DNA from: Isoetes taiwanensis
Lineage: Eukaryota > Streptophyta > Lycopodiopsida > Isoetales > Isoetaceae
DNA: 64,000 nucleotides
Assembly: GCA_021234155.1 (NCBI GenBank)
Contig: JAJEKV010000001.1
Span: forward strand, 1,733,927-1,797,926
Direction of reading: 5' to 3'
Made by a program: the position numbers and the translations under genes. Positions 34,781-46,960 of this stretch are shown here, piece by piece. The notes under the pieces were generated by a model. That model was not told the origin of the DNA. It saw only the letters and a list, made by a program, of their open reading frames with translations, and made no database searches. Position 1 is the stretch's first letter; every line of letters begins with the position of its first letter.

Positions 34781-35753
34781 CAGTTTCAAAATTCTGCTAC
34801 ATTTTCTGTCCTGTTGGGACTGAGATGGATGTGCTACATTTTATGCCAACCGGAACTGAGATTTTTAATCTGTAATACTTACTGTTGATCTTCCAAAGAT
34901 GATCCGGTTGAGAACCTGTTGTTGTCTGCTGCCATGCTTTCTCCTTTGCTTGACTCTCTTTGCACTCTCAAGAGAAATCTATTTCGTTATTGTGGTGCTT
35001 TATTTCTGTTATTTTGGATGTCGTGAGCAGTAGTAGCTTGTAATTTTTTATTGTACTTGCCATACTTTTTGGAGGTAGCAATTTATTTATATCAGCAGGA
35101 CCCATCTTACTTACATGTGTTGGCCTCACCTTGCCCTTAACTATTCAAAATGGATATATGTCAATGGATTGTAGTGTAGTAATGGACAAAAAGAATTGAA
35201 TTGAATTTGGTTAAAATTCCCTCAAATCTTTTTTTTTCTTCTCTATAATATGGTGTCAAGAGTGTGAAATGTGTGTCAACAAACTTCTCATCTCCACAGT
35301 CATTTATAATGATGGCATTTTGAAAGATTATTGTCGACCACTTAATCAAAATGGCATCTACTATGAGGAATAAAAAATTGTCTGTATCAATAAGACAAAA
35401 CATACCTTTTGTTGTTGTGTACAACCATGCGACGACTTTCAATGTATATGCCTTAAGAATATACCAAATTTTAGCATCTCATGTCATTGATAAAGTTCAC
35501 CCAATATATTTATTTGTGTACTTATTGTTTCAATGGATGATTGTTTATTCTTCTAAACCCGAACATCTACTCCCATACAAGAGATTCTTTTGACTTCATT
35601 GCGTTCTTTCTTTATAAGTCTTTATCTAGTGCCTTCAATAAGGTATAAACGTGCAAACAAAATAAACTATTGTGTTGCCTCTCATAAGATCTTTATAGCC
35701 TCTTTTAAGGTAATATCTATCCTTGTTTTGCTACAAGGAAGGAAGAAGAAGGC

Positions 35754-36523
35754 ATGGCTTTGGCTTCAGAGAGCGCAAGGTTTTCTATGGGATCATCTCT
35801 AACAGATCAACGGTAAATGGTTTGGTTAAAACTACAATGTTATAATTAGAATTGCAACTCTGCTTCTCAATTTGTAGATTTGGGACTTCTAACTTTCTAG
35901 ATTCGGATTCTAGGCCAAAATAAATATGTGTATACATGTGCAGGTTGTTAGTGGTGCAGCAGACAGAAAACACCGATGCATCTTCCATTGCAACAACCAC
36001 GCCAAATAGTTCTACATCAATTTCTGATAGCACACTTGATGCAATCCTCAAAGTCAATTCCTCCTTTACAGTGGGTGTGTTTGTGGGATTGACTTTGACC
36101 TCTACCCAGTCAAGTAACATCTCCAGTGTTGTTAAGGAATGCTCTACTAGTGATAACGTCCCGAAGTACCTTCTTACTGCTGAAGTATTGGCCTTTAGTT
36201 TCTTCCTCTTCTCCAGCCTTATTGCCTATGGCATTAAACTTTGCCTTGTTTTGGCAAATAGGAAGAAGAGCTCCAACACAAATGGGGCGGTACATGTGAA
36301 CAGGAATATAATTACATGGGGTGTGCTGGCCTCTACAATTGGATCTATCATTGGGACTGTCTTCCTTGTGTCTTCTCTAGTTTGTATTATCATTCTCAAA
36401 TTCGGTCCCATGCATTGTGGAGACAACTGGGCCGAGAGCACTATTATTCCTCTAATTACCCTTGTAGCTTCCGGTGGCTTGTTGTTTATGAGTGTTGTCA
36501 TCTATGAGCTATTTCAGACTTAA
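35754..36523 (+). CDS. Plant small integral membrane protein, 212 aa, two exons
   Basis: Exons 35754-35812 and 35944-36523 join across a 131-nt GT-AG intron (CG|G gives Arg20). The acceptor is TGTGCAG and the start is AAGGCATGGC. The protein has a Ser/Thr-rich N-terminus, a conserved-looking LDAILKVNSSFTVGVFVGLT segment (51-70), and three hydrophobic spans at about 96-124, 141-171 and 186-209, with two Cys (120 and 167) in or beside spans and Cys178 in the last loop. It resembles a plant-specific family of three- to four-span proteins of unknown biochemical role, some of which I believe are annotated as MEE60-like; that link is from memory and uncertain. The paralogue at 34255 supports a real gene, because both keep the same residues at WGxLASxxGSxxGxV. 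No neighbouring gene suggests a pathway. Confidence 0.72.
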
Positions 36524-38490
36524 GTCAAATTTTAAGATTTACAATTCATAATTTTCCATGTTGTAACAGTGGGCAAATATTCTTTTAGTAAACCTAGTGA
36601 TATCGAATTGAGTAAGTTGACTTCCCACTAGTTATAGATATTAATGGGTTAGCTTCTACAAATAATTCTGCTCGACGTATTAAAGACAAGGACAATATTT
36701 CTTGCCTTGTAAAGAAGTTGTCGAACAAGAAAATGTACTTCATTTTCCATTTACCACGTGATGAAGTAGACAAATCCATCTATAAAATGATTCCAGCAAT
36801 AATTATTACGAACGTAGTCGTATAAAAAACACTTAGGGAAAAACATAATGAAGAGACAAACTTAATGAAATGAGTATAGATTAAGGAGTAAGAAAATGTA
36901 AACAAATAAATGTTGAACGCATGTCATACGAAAATGAATTTAACATAATACAATAGGAACGTATTGTTTTGCATATGCTCAATTTACAAACAATAGTGGT
37001 TTCCATAGTTGAGGTTGACTGCCACCTTCTGCAATGTGCTCACAAAAACCTAATTTTGAGAATTTTATGTAAAAATAGTTGCTACAAAATGAGTATAATT
37101 ATCAGAAAGTAGTATGCAATGTCATAATAATGAAATGAATATTAAATTTCACAGAATTGATGTTGAATGTTGTCCATCAAGGACTACTAGTGAAACCCGA
37201 GTCAAGCCTCAAAGAATCAATGAAAGAGCAATGGAATAGACAAATATTCTTTCGAAAAGCTTAGACAAATCAAGTTGTTTCTCGATGGATCTTTTCTTGT
37301 CGCATATGTTAGAAAATGACACAACCTGTTATGCTATCATTGCACCATTTTATTTCCCAATTCTGTCATGAATGGGTGTTCGGCAGTAAAGTCTGCCAAA
37401 TACACAATCAACGAGGCAGTCATTGTTGCATCGAAGTGGCCTTCAACAACTACTAACCCTTTGTTATCACTGTCAAACAACATTGCAAGATGTACCCATA
37501 GTGTCTAGCGCCTTAGCTCCTCTTTAAAACGTTTCATCTTACCGTCCATGTTGGGGCATTTTTTGTGATGCACTGAAACTGGCTCACCAATCATCCTAAA
37601 CTCGCGTCAATTGCAAATGCCAGTGTATATTCTGCTATTACTATTGCTATCGTGGAGTAATATGTTTCCAACATATAAATACATATTTACCATTCTTTGA
37701 GAATCAACTGTTGAAAGTGCATTGCACAGTGTCGCGATTAATTTTTCGACATTCTTTGCAACGACGAGTTGCAAATGACATTGGTGTCGAAGCTTGTCAT
37801 GGTCTATCACTGGATAGAGTTTAGCTTGGAATGTCTTGCATGCATGCTTAGCAAAGGCATTGTCTCCATGCCCAATAAGAAGGTTAGCAACAGATCCAAC
37901 ATTCCAAAATGGACTCATTATAGCAGGGTCCTCGAAATCATATGTTCATCCAATCGTGCATATAAGGCTAGAACAAATCTAAGCAAAGCAATAGGAAGGC
38001 AAACTCCAACCTAATATTCAAGAGAAGGATAAAAACCAAAGCAGAGCAAATGAGTAGGACAACTCAAACCTATCTAATATGGTGTGGCCTGAATGAAATT
38101 GGCAACGACGGTGCTGGTGATGGAAGAAACCCATGAGGGTTGGGAAATCCGATAGGTGCTAGGTGAGCAAAATTGGGTGGCGAACAATTTGCAGGACCTG
38201 AAACTGAGAGGCTTGAGACCGAGAGGACTGATAACGAGGAGACTGATATCTGTTTCCAAAAAGAGAGCTGACAAGCAGTCCAAACTGTGGCCGATCCGAA
38301 AGGGAAATACTCGGTGCATTGATTGTCTCTGCTTGCTGAATTGCAACCTAATGCCATATCTTAAGCCAAATCTGTTGATGCTAGTACCTCAGCAATGGTG
38401 TAGACACGTAAAAAAGGGCCAAGATGTCTGGATGCTACAAATTTCTTGGTATGCTGGCAATTCATCATGTAGGCTTAGCTCATGTGCTAG
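36524..38490. other. Intergenic; one unrecognised minus ORF
   Basis: A 103-codon minus ORF (37607-37918) has protein-like composition (HDKLRHQCHLQLVVAKNVEK) but matches no family I know. Otherwise AT-rich and featureless. Confidence 0.35.
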
Positions 38491-38491
38491 T

Positions 38492-38664
38492 CCTTGACGT
38501 TATGTGGAATGGCAAAAGTGAGCCGATTCTTGCCTGAGCAGGGCAAGCTGGCTACTGCCAGCAGCCGGGAGCGCCGTTTAGGCGCGACCGGCTGCTGGCA
38601 GTAGCCAGCTTGCCCTGCTCTGGCAAGAATCGGCGAACTTTTGCCATTCCACGACGTCAAGGAA
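38492..38664. repeat. 173-bp near-perfect inverted repeat (hairpin)
   Basis: The left arm 'ccttgacgt...ggaatggcaaaagt' through 'ctactgccagcagccgg' is mirrored by the right arm 'ccggctgctggcagtagcc' through 'acttttgccattcc' and 'acgtcaagg'. Arms are about 75 bp with few mismatches. The loop near 38568-38588 is 'gagcgccgtttaggcgcgac', itself partly palindromic. It is either a foldback MITE or a precursor of small RNAs. Confidence 0.85.
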
Positions 38665-38839
38665 AGGCTATGGCGCAGATGATCCGAGGCAGCAGGTGAT
38701 CCGGCAGTGGTGCTTCAGATTTCTTCAGATCCGGCAGTGGTGGTGCTTCAGACGTCAAAGAAAGGCATGGCGGAGATATTTTAGTGTAGATATCTTTAAA
38801 AATCTTCAGAAATCTTCAGAAATCCAGGCTGATCCGGTG

Positions 38840-39096
38840 CTATGGCTTCAGAAATCTTCAGAAAAGCTTCGGCTATGGCTTCAGAAATCTTCAGAAAAGC
38901 TTCTGCTATGGCTTTAGAAATCTTCACAAAAGCTTCGAAAACTTCGGCTATGGCTGCTCCGTTGGTCATGCCAGAACCGGCTATGGCAAAAACTTTGCAA
39001 AAACTCAGCAAAATACTCAGAAAAAACTCTGTTGGTCATCAACGAACCGGCTGCAGGAGGTCATGCCAGAATGGAGCAGTGACTTTCCATTCTTGA
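38840..39096 (+). other. 33-bp tandem repeat inside an 84-codon ORF
   Basis: 'ggcttcagaaatcttcagaa' plus 'aagcttc.gctat' repeats three times with a 33-bp period, so the ORF starting at 38842 reads MASEIFRKASA three times with small changes, then a non-repetitive Lys/Leu-rich tail to 39096. The in-frame period could be chance, since 33 is divisible by three. No family is recognised, and it may not be expressed. Confidence 0.4.
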
Positions 39097-39169
39097 ATAG
39101 AATGATTGCCACATGGCAGTCTGCCATTGGCTCTCAAACAGGAATCAACACCAACTTTCCTTGACGTTA

Positions 39170-40925
39170 ATGCCACGGGATCACATGAACAGGTCTTTGT
39201 GAGGTCGAAAGCGACCTAGGTGAATGGGCTGAAGGATCTTGGGGATGTGGGCCCAAATCATTAAAACACATTTGCAACAACAACCAAAAAGGGAGTGAGG
39301 TATATGAGATTCATGTTTCACACAAAGTGTCACAATCTTCACAAGGGTCCCGTGGACATATTACAAACCCAATAGCAAAGCATTTGAAAGATTTCAGATT
39401 CTATGTCTTGGAACAATGGACTAGCATGTTGCAATGTTGTAGGTTAATATTCTTGTTTGAAGTGCAAATATAATATATTGTTGTTCAGTGTTTGTGATAA
39501 CAACCTCTAAGTAGATAATGAAACCAAATTTCATATGAATTTCATCGATGGCTTTAATCCTTCTTGTAACAATATCACATCAAGGTACAATAACAACAAT
39601 AACAAGGGGAAATCCTACCCAGGCTCATAATCTTGGGGATGAATTGACAGCTTGGGTCTCCGTTCATTGCAGGCAAAATTCATGGCAATGAATTTAACTG
39701 GCATAGGAACATGGCTGTTGGGTAGTCCACTTTATTCGTCCCTCATGTGCATACTTTGCAGATAGGCTGATAAATATTGAGACTTGACCGTAGCCTATCG
39801 GGGGTTAGCCGAGTGGACTACTTCTTTGTTGTATTTCCCCAGTCCTGATGAGGCAGGAGAAGATCACTCCCCTCCAAAAGGTCCGTGCCAACTATAGGTG
39901 AGCTAGAGAGCCATGGTTTTCGATGCCCGTACACGACTTGAATCCCACTGAGGTGATGCATCACCTAGTAGGCGTCAAGCCCATACCTTGCACACACACA
40001 GTCGCAAGCTATTAGGCTAGCCCACAACGTTCTCCCAGTAGACGCTACATGCCAGGGGATCAATTCTAGCCGGACAAGCCTTCCTTGTCAGCTGGTCTAA
40101 CCCTGCCACCCACAGTTCGATGGGCTCTTATGCACAGGCTACATATTGGAAATTAATGAGGTCTATCACTAGGAGCATACTATTCATGGCTTCTAAGTCT
40201 CTACCCCCTTCCCAATACACAAGAGGTGCACACAAAGCAATATAATATCATCCAATGAAGTGAAGCAACAGAGTAAAGATCTAATCTATATATTCTAATC
40301 ATACGTGGTTAGGTTCATTCATTAGTGGCTAAGGTTCTTAGGCTCTAGAGGTCATCTAAAACTAAGAACAGATGCAAATCCGGACTAATGCCCATCGAAA
40401 AGCATGCACTGAATAACAGATCAGCCACTCACTGGATGCTTGGTTGGTTCCCAATCCCTTGAGCACGTTCATGCTGCCGAGATGACTACAAATTGAGAAA
40501 CGGCTTCGGAATGTGAGCTTCCATGTAACTGTGAGGCCAAAATGTGTCTAACACTACTGCAATACAAGCTTCTGAGGCTAGAATCCGAAAAGGTCACTTT
40601 AAGGGTTCCTACCTCTTTATGCCCATGCTTTTTGATTAGGGTCTAATGGGCCATATGGCTCATATGGGGTATTGCCACGTGACAATATAGATTATATTAA
40701 CGTATTGCCTAACATGTGCAATATATGGGTTTTGATAGTTGTGTCTCATGGTACATTTCTTTACAGTCATCGTGTACTTGTCGTTGTAGTCGACATGTAC
40801 TAGTGACGTGGCAGTATGATATATACATGGATACCATATATTATGTTGAAATGTCACATATATGATAGTTCATATTTGCTTCAACATTAAAAAAATTCAT
40901 TTCATTAAATGTAGATTCCATTTGT
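39170..40925. other. Intergenic, no gene seen
   Basis: No ORF of interest. 'gttagccgagtgg' near 39803 fits an A box, but no B box lies at the right distance. The text around 39840-40140 looks like a moderately GC-rich repeat but has no clear ends. Confidence 0.4.
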
Positions 40926-41324
40926 ATAACAAGAATAGAATAGAATAAAATATGATTTTATCGTCCACGGAGACCAACTGGCCTATGGGACCCAAGTACA
41001 AAGAGAGAGCAAAGAAGCGGATTACTACCGGGATTAAAAACCCCCGCCAGAAGGGTTTTAGAGGAAAAACCTTAGTAGCAATAAGGATGCCGACATACCG
41101 CATGATTATATACATAATCACAAGTACGGTGAGGTTAATGCCGGACGGGGGCATAAGCGAAGTCCGCGTATCCATTACCTCCCGGAGGTACGATCCCAAC
41201 AAGCCTACAGAGGCCGTGCTTTCATTAGCTCATGCAAGGCGATGGGGCACAACTAACAGAGAGCATACCGAGCCCGGATATGCAAATGCTCGCCGGACAG
41301 GCACGGAGGGCGTGACTTTCATCC

Positions 41325-44300
41325 TCAATGGCGCCTGCTGACAAAGATCGGACGGACTCTGTCCTCACGCGGCCCCGAATCCATCTCCCTCGTCTCAATG
41401 CGGAGGTGGTGTGCACTGCGCGAATGGAAGCAATTACCCCGCTTTTCATGGGTAGATGGGTGCATGAGGGTAGTGGTGTGGGCCCCTCGTGAGCATTGGA
41501 TTAACACGCTATCGATAATTTGCCACCTTGACATGTAGCAGGCCTCTGCATCCCAAAGCTTGGCCATGAAGCAAGCATCAAATCTTTGCTCAAGGGCGTA
41601 GCGTTCCTTAACCGGTGTATGCGGGTCCACATCGTCGCTCCGCACATTCCATAGCGAGAACCACCGGGCTTGCTTGTCTTTCCAGCCGGAGCTTTGAGTC
41701 GCCAGCGGTCCCATCGCCCTTTGCCAAAGCAAGGTTGGGCAAAGGGCTTCATCCATAGCCACCACCTTACGGAAGTAAATAATGTGACGTTCAGTAGCGA
41801 CCCTCAGTAATGGAAGGAAGCACATCTCTTGGAGCAAGATCCGATATGGGACCATGGATTTCACTCCCGGTGCAGGGCCAAAGAAAGCCTTACACACTGC
41901 CTAGATCGTTCCAAGTGGTGAGGGATATCGCCCCCCACACTTCGCCCCATAGAGGAGGACGGTTCAACCAAGGCCGAACAAGTGTGCCTGGTGACCCCAT
42001 GCATCTGACTCACGCCTTGTGTTGTTGTTTTGCATTGCATCTGGGGCTTTCCACTGCAAATGACGTAAACGATGGATGCATCCGATTGTGTGGTAGTAGA
42101 AAACTCAATGCCCAAATACTTATAAGGTGAGCCACCTCCACTACACGCCCTTTGGTAAGTGAATGAGGGAAGACGTGGGTCTTAGGGATGATGGGACCAA
42201 AGAAGCGGCACCCTTGTCTTGCCAAGTTAACTCTCATGTCGATGAATTGGCGAAAGTGTCCAAAGCATCCGGTGGCGTTGCATGTCCTCCGGGGTATATG
42301 CGAAAGGTGTCAACATCATCGCGATATATGAGTTGCGGATTATGTGGTGCATCAACTGGCGCCTCCCCGCGTGCTCGGCTAGCCATTCTTCTAGCTGGTC
42401 AATGTACAAGCGAATAGCGTGGGGATAGAGGACAGCCCGGCGCACCCCAATGCTACTAACAACGGGCTCCCGACGGTGTGAGCGGCCCGGAGCAAGCCTC
42501 GTATAATGCGTATATAGCATTCTGCAAGTCGACGGGGTCCCTAAGCTGTCTCAATCGTCCCCACAACTTATCCAGGAGCATAGCGTGTCAAAAGCCTTTT
42601 GCGAAATCCACAAAGCAACGAGTCACCATTCTAAAAGGTCGATTAAGGCTATCCTCTATGAGTGTTCGCAGAGTGAAGATATGGTCAATAGTAGAATGCA
42701 GAGGAGCCTGCAAGCGTCGCGAGCCCGCACTTCTCCATCCCTCCGCCCAAAGTGTCAATCGCCCGCTCAAGAATCCGGCAAGCAACTTGGCAAAGGCAGG
42801 CCCGACCATAATGGATGCGATAGTTGGTCGGGCCGTGGGGGTCCCTCGCTTTGTATATGGGCACAACTCTACTTGGTAGTCAGTCCGGTCGGGGAAGCCT
42901 TCTTGCAATGCCCCGTTGAAGAGTCTTTGTGAACCCGGCACCATTGGGGGCGCCCCCCGAGAAGCTCTCTGCCGCATACCATCCAAATCTGCTTGCCTTC
43001 CGTTAGCGGCGTTGCGCTAGGCCATTATGACATGCCCTTTAGTAATGACCGCTAGGCTTTGTCATGGAGAATGCCGGTGCCGGCTTCCCATTGGGTCATC
43101 AAATACGGCAAAGTATCTCACCCATTATTCGGGGTAATATTTCACGTGGGAACGCGGGGGCTTACTCAAGACCTTTTCTCCGAAGGCCCTAGGTGGTGGT
43201 CTAGAAGACCAAACATCATTGCTGGTGCTCAAGAAGGTACACGGCTTTCTTGGTCTTGAGGAAGGAGCGGTATTGATGGGGCGGCTGCTTGGGCGAATGG
43301 TGGAGTCCGACTTGGCGAGGAGCCATCTCCACATTAGATCATCGAACCGATTGATTGCGGGGAAGGTGGTTGCGTGCCCACGTGGATTGTCGAGGCGGTC
43401 TCTCCCAAAGCATCTGTCTCCTACCCTCGGAAAATTTTGGTTGTTGGGCGTCTGGCTGTTGAAGTGTGGGGAGTCGCGGCCTCGGCAGCTCATGCTCAAG
43501 CATCCTCGCATAGACCGCCCGCATGATCATAGTCCAGGGCTTAACCCGTGGTACATGGGGGTGTTGGGGCAATGGGTGCTCGGTTGGCCTGCCAATCTAT
43601 GCAAGAGCGGTGATGGTGAGTCTACTTCCTCGTCCGGCCACTGTCCGGGCTAAGCGAAAGTGATCAAGTGTAGGCATTGCTCGTCTCTGCTATACGTAAT
43701 CCACCACTGCTGTGCCGCCCCCCGTTTCTCACGTCTACAAGTGAAGCGGAGGAGGGGACCATCGCTTTGCCGACCCATTGCAAATGACCGGGTCAAAGAT
43801 CTTGCCCGATAACGGCGGTACCCGACCATACAGGTGTCACCGGGTCATCGGCGCCCCTTGGCCAAACCATCTCTGCGAGGGGTCCATTTGCAACACATCC
43901 TCGGCTAGAGGTCGCGAATTTTGGGATCTCGCTTTCTGCCTTACGATGCGGCGCATTGAAATCTCCAAGCAACATGACCTTGCCCAATTATGCAGACTGG
44001 CGTATGTCATCATATAGATCGACATAGGGCTTACGCACATCCCACATCCAAGTCGCGTGTGGTAAAAGTTGCTCTCGGCATGTGGGAGTAGCAAGCCGCC
44101 ACAAAGAGAGTGGCTGCGCCATCGGTACACTTTTCGTACCCACTCCGTATCTGTATTGCCAATGTTACCAGGGGAGACCGATTGGGCCCAGGCGGTAATA
44201 ATAACACCAATTCCTCCAGGTGTCCTCGTTTCCGGTGCACTCATTGAAAGGCGAGTAGCGGTATGGTATCGGCAAATCGGGGAGCACGTGACCGGCAAAG

Positions 44301-44418
44301 ATGTTCCCATGTTTCCATGAGGAAGATAAGGTCCATGTCCATGGCGGCGGAATTGAGATCTTGTCGGTTTTACGCCATGGAAAGCCCGCGGCAATTCCGG
44401 GATACCCCGCGGAGGCAC
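41325..44418 (-). pseudogene. LINE ORF2 (endonuclease, reverse transcriptase, C-terminal finger), broken
   Basis: Endonuclease segments lie at 43793-44418 (ETRTPGGIGVII, LLGDFNAP). RT segments lie at 42588-42986 (KLLAGFLSGRL, DHIFTLRTLIED, CFVDFAKGF) and 42227-42520 (SSIGVRRAVLYPHAIRLY; the YADD box is destroyed). The C-terminal region at 41325-41897 includes QEMCFLPL and ends in a degenerate zinc finger. The gene would make the replication enzyme of the LINE, but it has at least five frame breaks. Confidence 0.7.
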
Positions 44419-44423
44419 GATCC

Positions 44424-46110
44424 CTATTTAGTGGCATGCATCGCCACTTCAGGTCCTGGGTAGTGGTGGTCCTGGGGAGAGCGGAAGATGTGGATGCCTG
44501 CGGCCGCGGGCCCCCTCAGGGGGACTCGAGAGGCCGGAGTGCCCGTGCATCCACGTTTGGGCACAATGGGCGCATCCTTCCGGATCAGCCATTTGCCCCT
44601 CCATGTCTGCTTGGCGGTCTCGACTTTGGCCAGCTCACGCCTTGGTCTCTTCCCATCTTTGGGGTCAAGTCGGTGGCCAACGCGTAGAGCCGCCCCCTTC
44701 AACTTTTCGGGCCCCGGCGGGATGGCCACCCGCTCTCGCACGCTCTCAATGGTGGAAGATGACCACCGGGGCTTATCGTATACCGAATTCCATGACGACT
44801 TCGCCTTTCCAATGGTCCGCGTGTTGGGAACATCATCCGGGTCCAAGATCGTATGCGGAGTCGGAAGTGAGATGTTCTCCCGACTCCTCCATCGGGCCTC
44901 GCACTACCACATTGCGGCTCCCGTGATCTACGATTTCACGAAGTTGAGGGGGGGTATATAGGGTGTTAGTTTAGTGGGTGAGGCATAAGGCCGTGGCGGC
45001 GCGGGGTGGTGGCGGGCGTGATCGATGTGTCGCAACATGTGTTCAGGGTTGGCGCCTGTAGGTTGGTGGGTTCAGCGGGGTTGGTGTGTTCTTTCTTTGT
45101 GGTTTTACGTTCTCGGTCACGGGCTCGGCTCTTGCGAGGGGCGTTGTCATGTCTTGCCATCTCAGCGTGCAATGGCGGAGTTGCTCATGTGCCTCGGCAT
45201 GGAGGCCCTTGCCTTCGGGCAACGGCCGCCCGGCTCTGTAGCTCCCGATCCGTGCTAAATCCTTACTCAGAAGAAGCTAGTTTCGCACGGCTAGCTTCCA
45301 AAGCGGCACGGAATCCTTGTCTCCACGATGGCGGCCTCGCAACCTCGACAGAGGGCGGCCTGTGCTCTTCGTCGCCGTGGCCTTAGCCTCCTCAACCTCG
45401 GCTGGATCGGAGGAGGGGTTGACGGTGTCTCTGCTCTACGGTTCATCCTGCGTCCGGCTTCCAGCCTATTTGCCAACCACGGTGTCTACGCCCCTCATAT
45501 CTGCAAACTCTGGCGGTATTGTTGTGCGTCAAATTGTAGCAAGTGGATGCTATCATGCGCCTCTCGCACGCGATCCTCCAATTACGTGATTCGTCGTTTT
45601 TTCGGCACCAAGCACTGCGCCACATCAGAGATGTTATGTTCTCCACCTCTCGTCGGGAGGCACGCAAGGCGTGCTGCTGTGGCCTTAACCCTCGCTTTGG
45701 ATCGCGGCCAAGGTTCGGCCCGGCGGATTGCGTGTTGCCCTTTTGTCGGGTCGACTGGCCTTGGCTCGGGCCTCCCTCTTCATGGAAGGCGTCTCTCCAC
45801 TGTGCGGGCCTCTTCCTTGGTGGCCCCGCTTCATGGTCTTCCCCAGGAGGGCTCTGCTGCTGCGTGGGGTCAACCGGTGGTTGGTGTGTTTGGGCCTTCC
45901 CGGGATGGATTGGTGTGGTCTGAGGTAGCTCACCAACCAAGTGTGTGTCCACACACGGACCGTGTCTGTGGCCATGACTTGGGGTATGACTTGGGCGACG
46001 ACTCACGGATATCACGGTGTGTAATGCCGGCTGCCACAAAACCCTAGCACACAGCCGGAAAAGTGCAGATTTGAGCACTAAAACAAAGACAAGCATGCAA
46101 GTATCATACA
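44424..46110 (-). pseudogene. LINE ORF1-like region (basic, Pro/Gln/Arg-rich)
   Basis: Minus-strand ORFs of 140 codons (44424-44846), 68 (44966-45172) and 222 (45443-46111) are rich in Arg, Pro and Gln and lie where ORF1, the nucleic-acid-binding protein, is expected. No CCHC knuckle is clear. The 239-codon plus ORF over the same region is its antisense shadow. Confidence 0.45.
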
Positions 46111-46960
46111 CCGTTGGAAAGATCTCTGAACCAGCTTTCCAACAAGCCCAAGCACATAAAAATCTGACATTGGATGTGAGAGATACAGTCTGTCGAAGTG
46201 TCTACCGATTGCCACAGAAACCCTAGCACACAGCCCGGAAAAGTGCCAATTTGAGCACAGAAACACAGCCAAGCATGCAGGTACCATACACCGCTGGAAG
46301 ATCTCTGAACCAGCTTTCCAACAAGCCCAAGCACATGAAAATCGACACCGGATGCGAGAGATATGACCGATCAAAATTCTGTCGCAAGACGAGACCAATC
46401 GAATACTTACTAAAACATACGCCAATCCCTATATTGGTGTCGGACTTTCATCAACACCATCAGGAACTAGGGTATGAATTAGTAAAACATTCTCGTAACC
46501 TTCAATAAGAGTACAACACACACCTTTCAACACCGCGTGACCAAGGCCAACAACGGCATCAGGCGAGGGCTATACTTCTCAAAGAAGGAAGAAGAAGGGC
46601 TGCCACAAAAACCCTAGCACACAGCCCGGAAAACAGCAGATTTGAGCACTGAAACAAAGACAAACATGCAGGTATCATACACCGTTGGAAAGTTCTCTGA
46701 ACCAGCTTTCCAACAAGCCCAAGCACATGAAAATCTGACACCGGATGTGAGAGATACAATCCGTCGAAGTGTCTCTGGGTTGCCACGCGAAACCCTAGCA
46801 CACAGCCCAGAAAAGTACACAGAAACAAAGCCAAGCATGCAGGTACCATACACCGTTGGAAAGATCTCTGAACCAGCTTTCCAACAAGCCCAAGTACATG
46901 AAAATCTGACACCGGATGTGAGAGATATGACCGATCAAAATTCTGCCGCCTTCAGAGAGT
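46024..46960. repeat. About 180-bp tandem monomers upstream of LINE ORF1
   Basis: Copies begin near 46026, 46210, 46600 and 46785; each has 'aaccctagcacacagcc', 'caagcatgcaggtaccat', 'ttggaaagatctctgaacc' and 'gatgtgagagatac'. A non-repeated spacer at about 46395-46595 divides them into two pairs. Relative to minus-strand LINE copy 3 they lie in the 5' UTR position. Confidence 0.85.

Larger units (their letters stand above)
40930..46110 (-). mobile_element. Nearly full-length decayed LINE (copy 3)
   Basis: In minus orientation, the 3' end at 40930 has a (TATTC)n tail and 'ggtctccgtggacgataaaa'. Going 5', I see a zinc-finger remnant (SAGAIEDESHALRACP, near 41340), the ORF2 C-terminal region (41325-41897), RT pieces (RLYIDQLEEWLAEHAG near 42400; TIDHIFTLRTLIED near 42660), the endonuclease GDFN motif (VMLLGDFNAP, near 43965) with ETRTPGGIGVII (near 44220), and a basic, Pro/Arg-rich ORF1-like region (44424-46110). 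The GC content is higher than its surroundings. Many frameshifts make it inactive. Confidence 0.8.

Noticed and set aside
39790-39970. SINE suggested by 'tagccgagtgg' A box
   Set aside because: The nearest B-box-like sequence is about 150 bp away and poorly matching.
45328-46047. 239-codon plus ORF
   Set aside because: Antisense of the LINE ORF1-like region; high GC opens the frame and no domain is seen.
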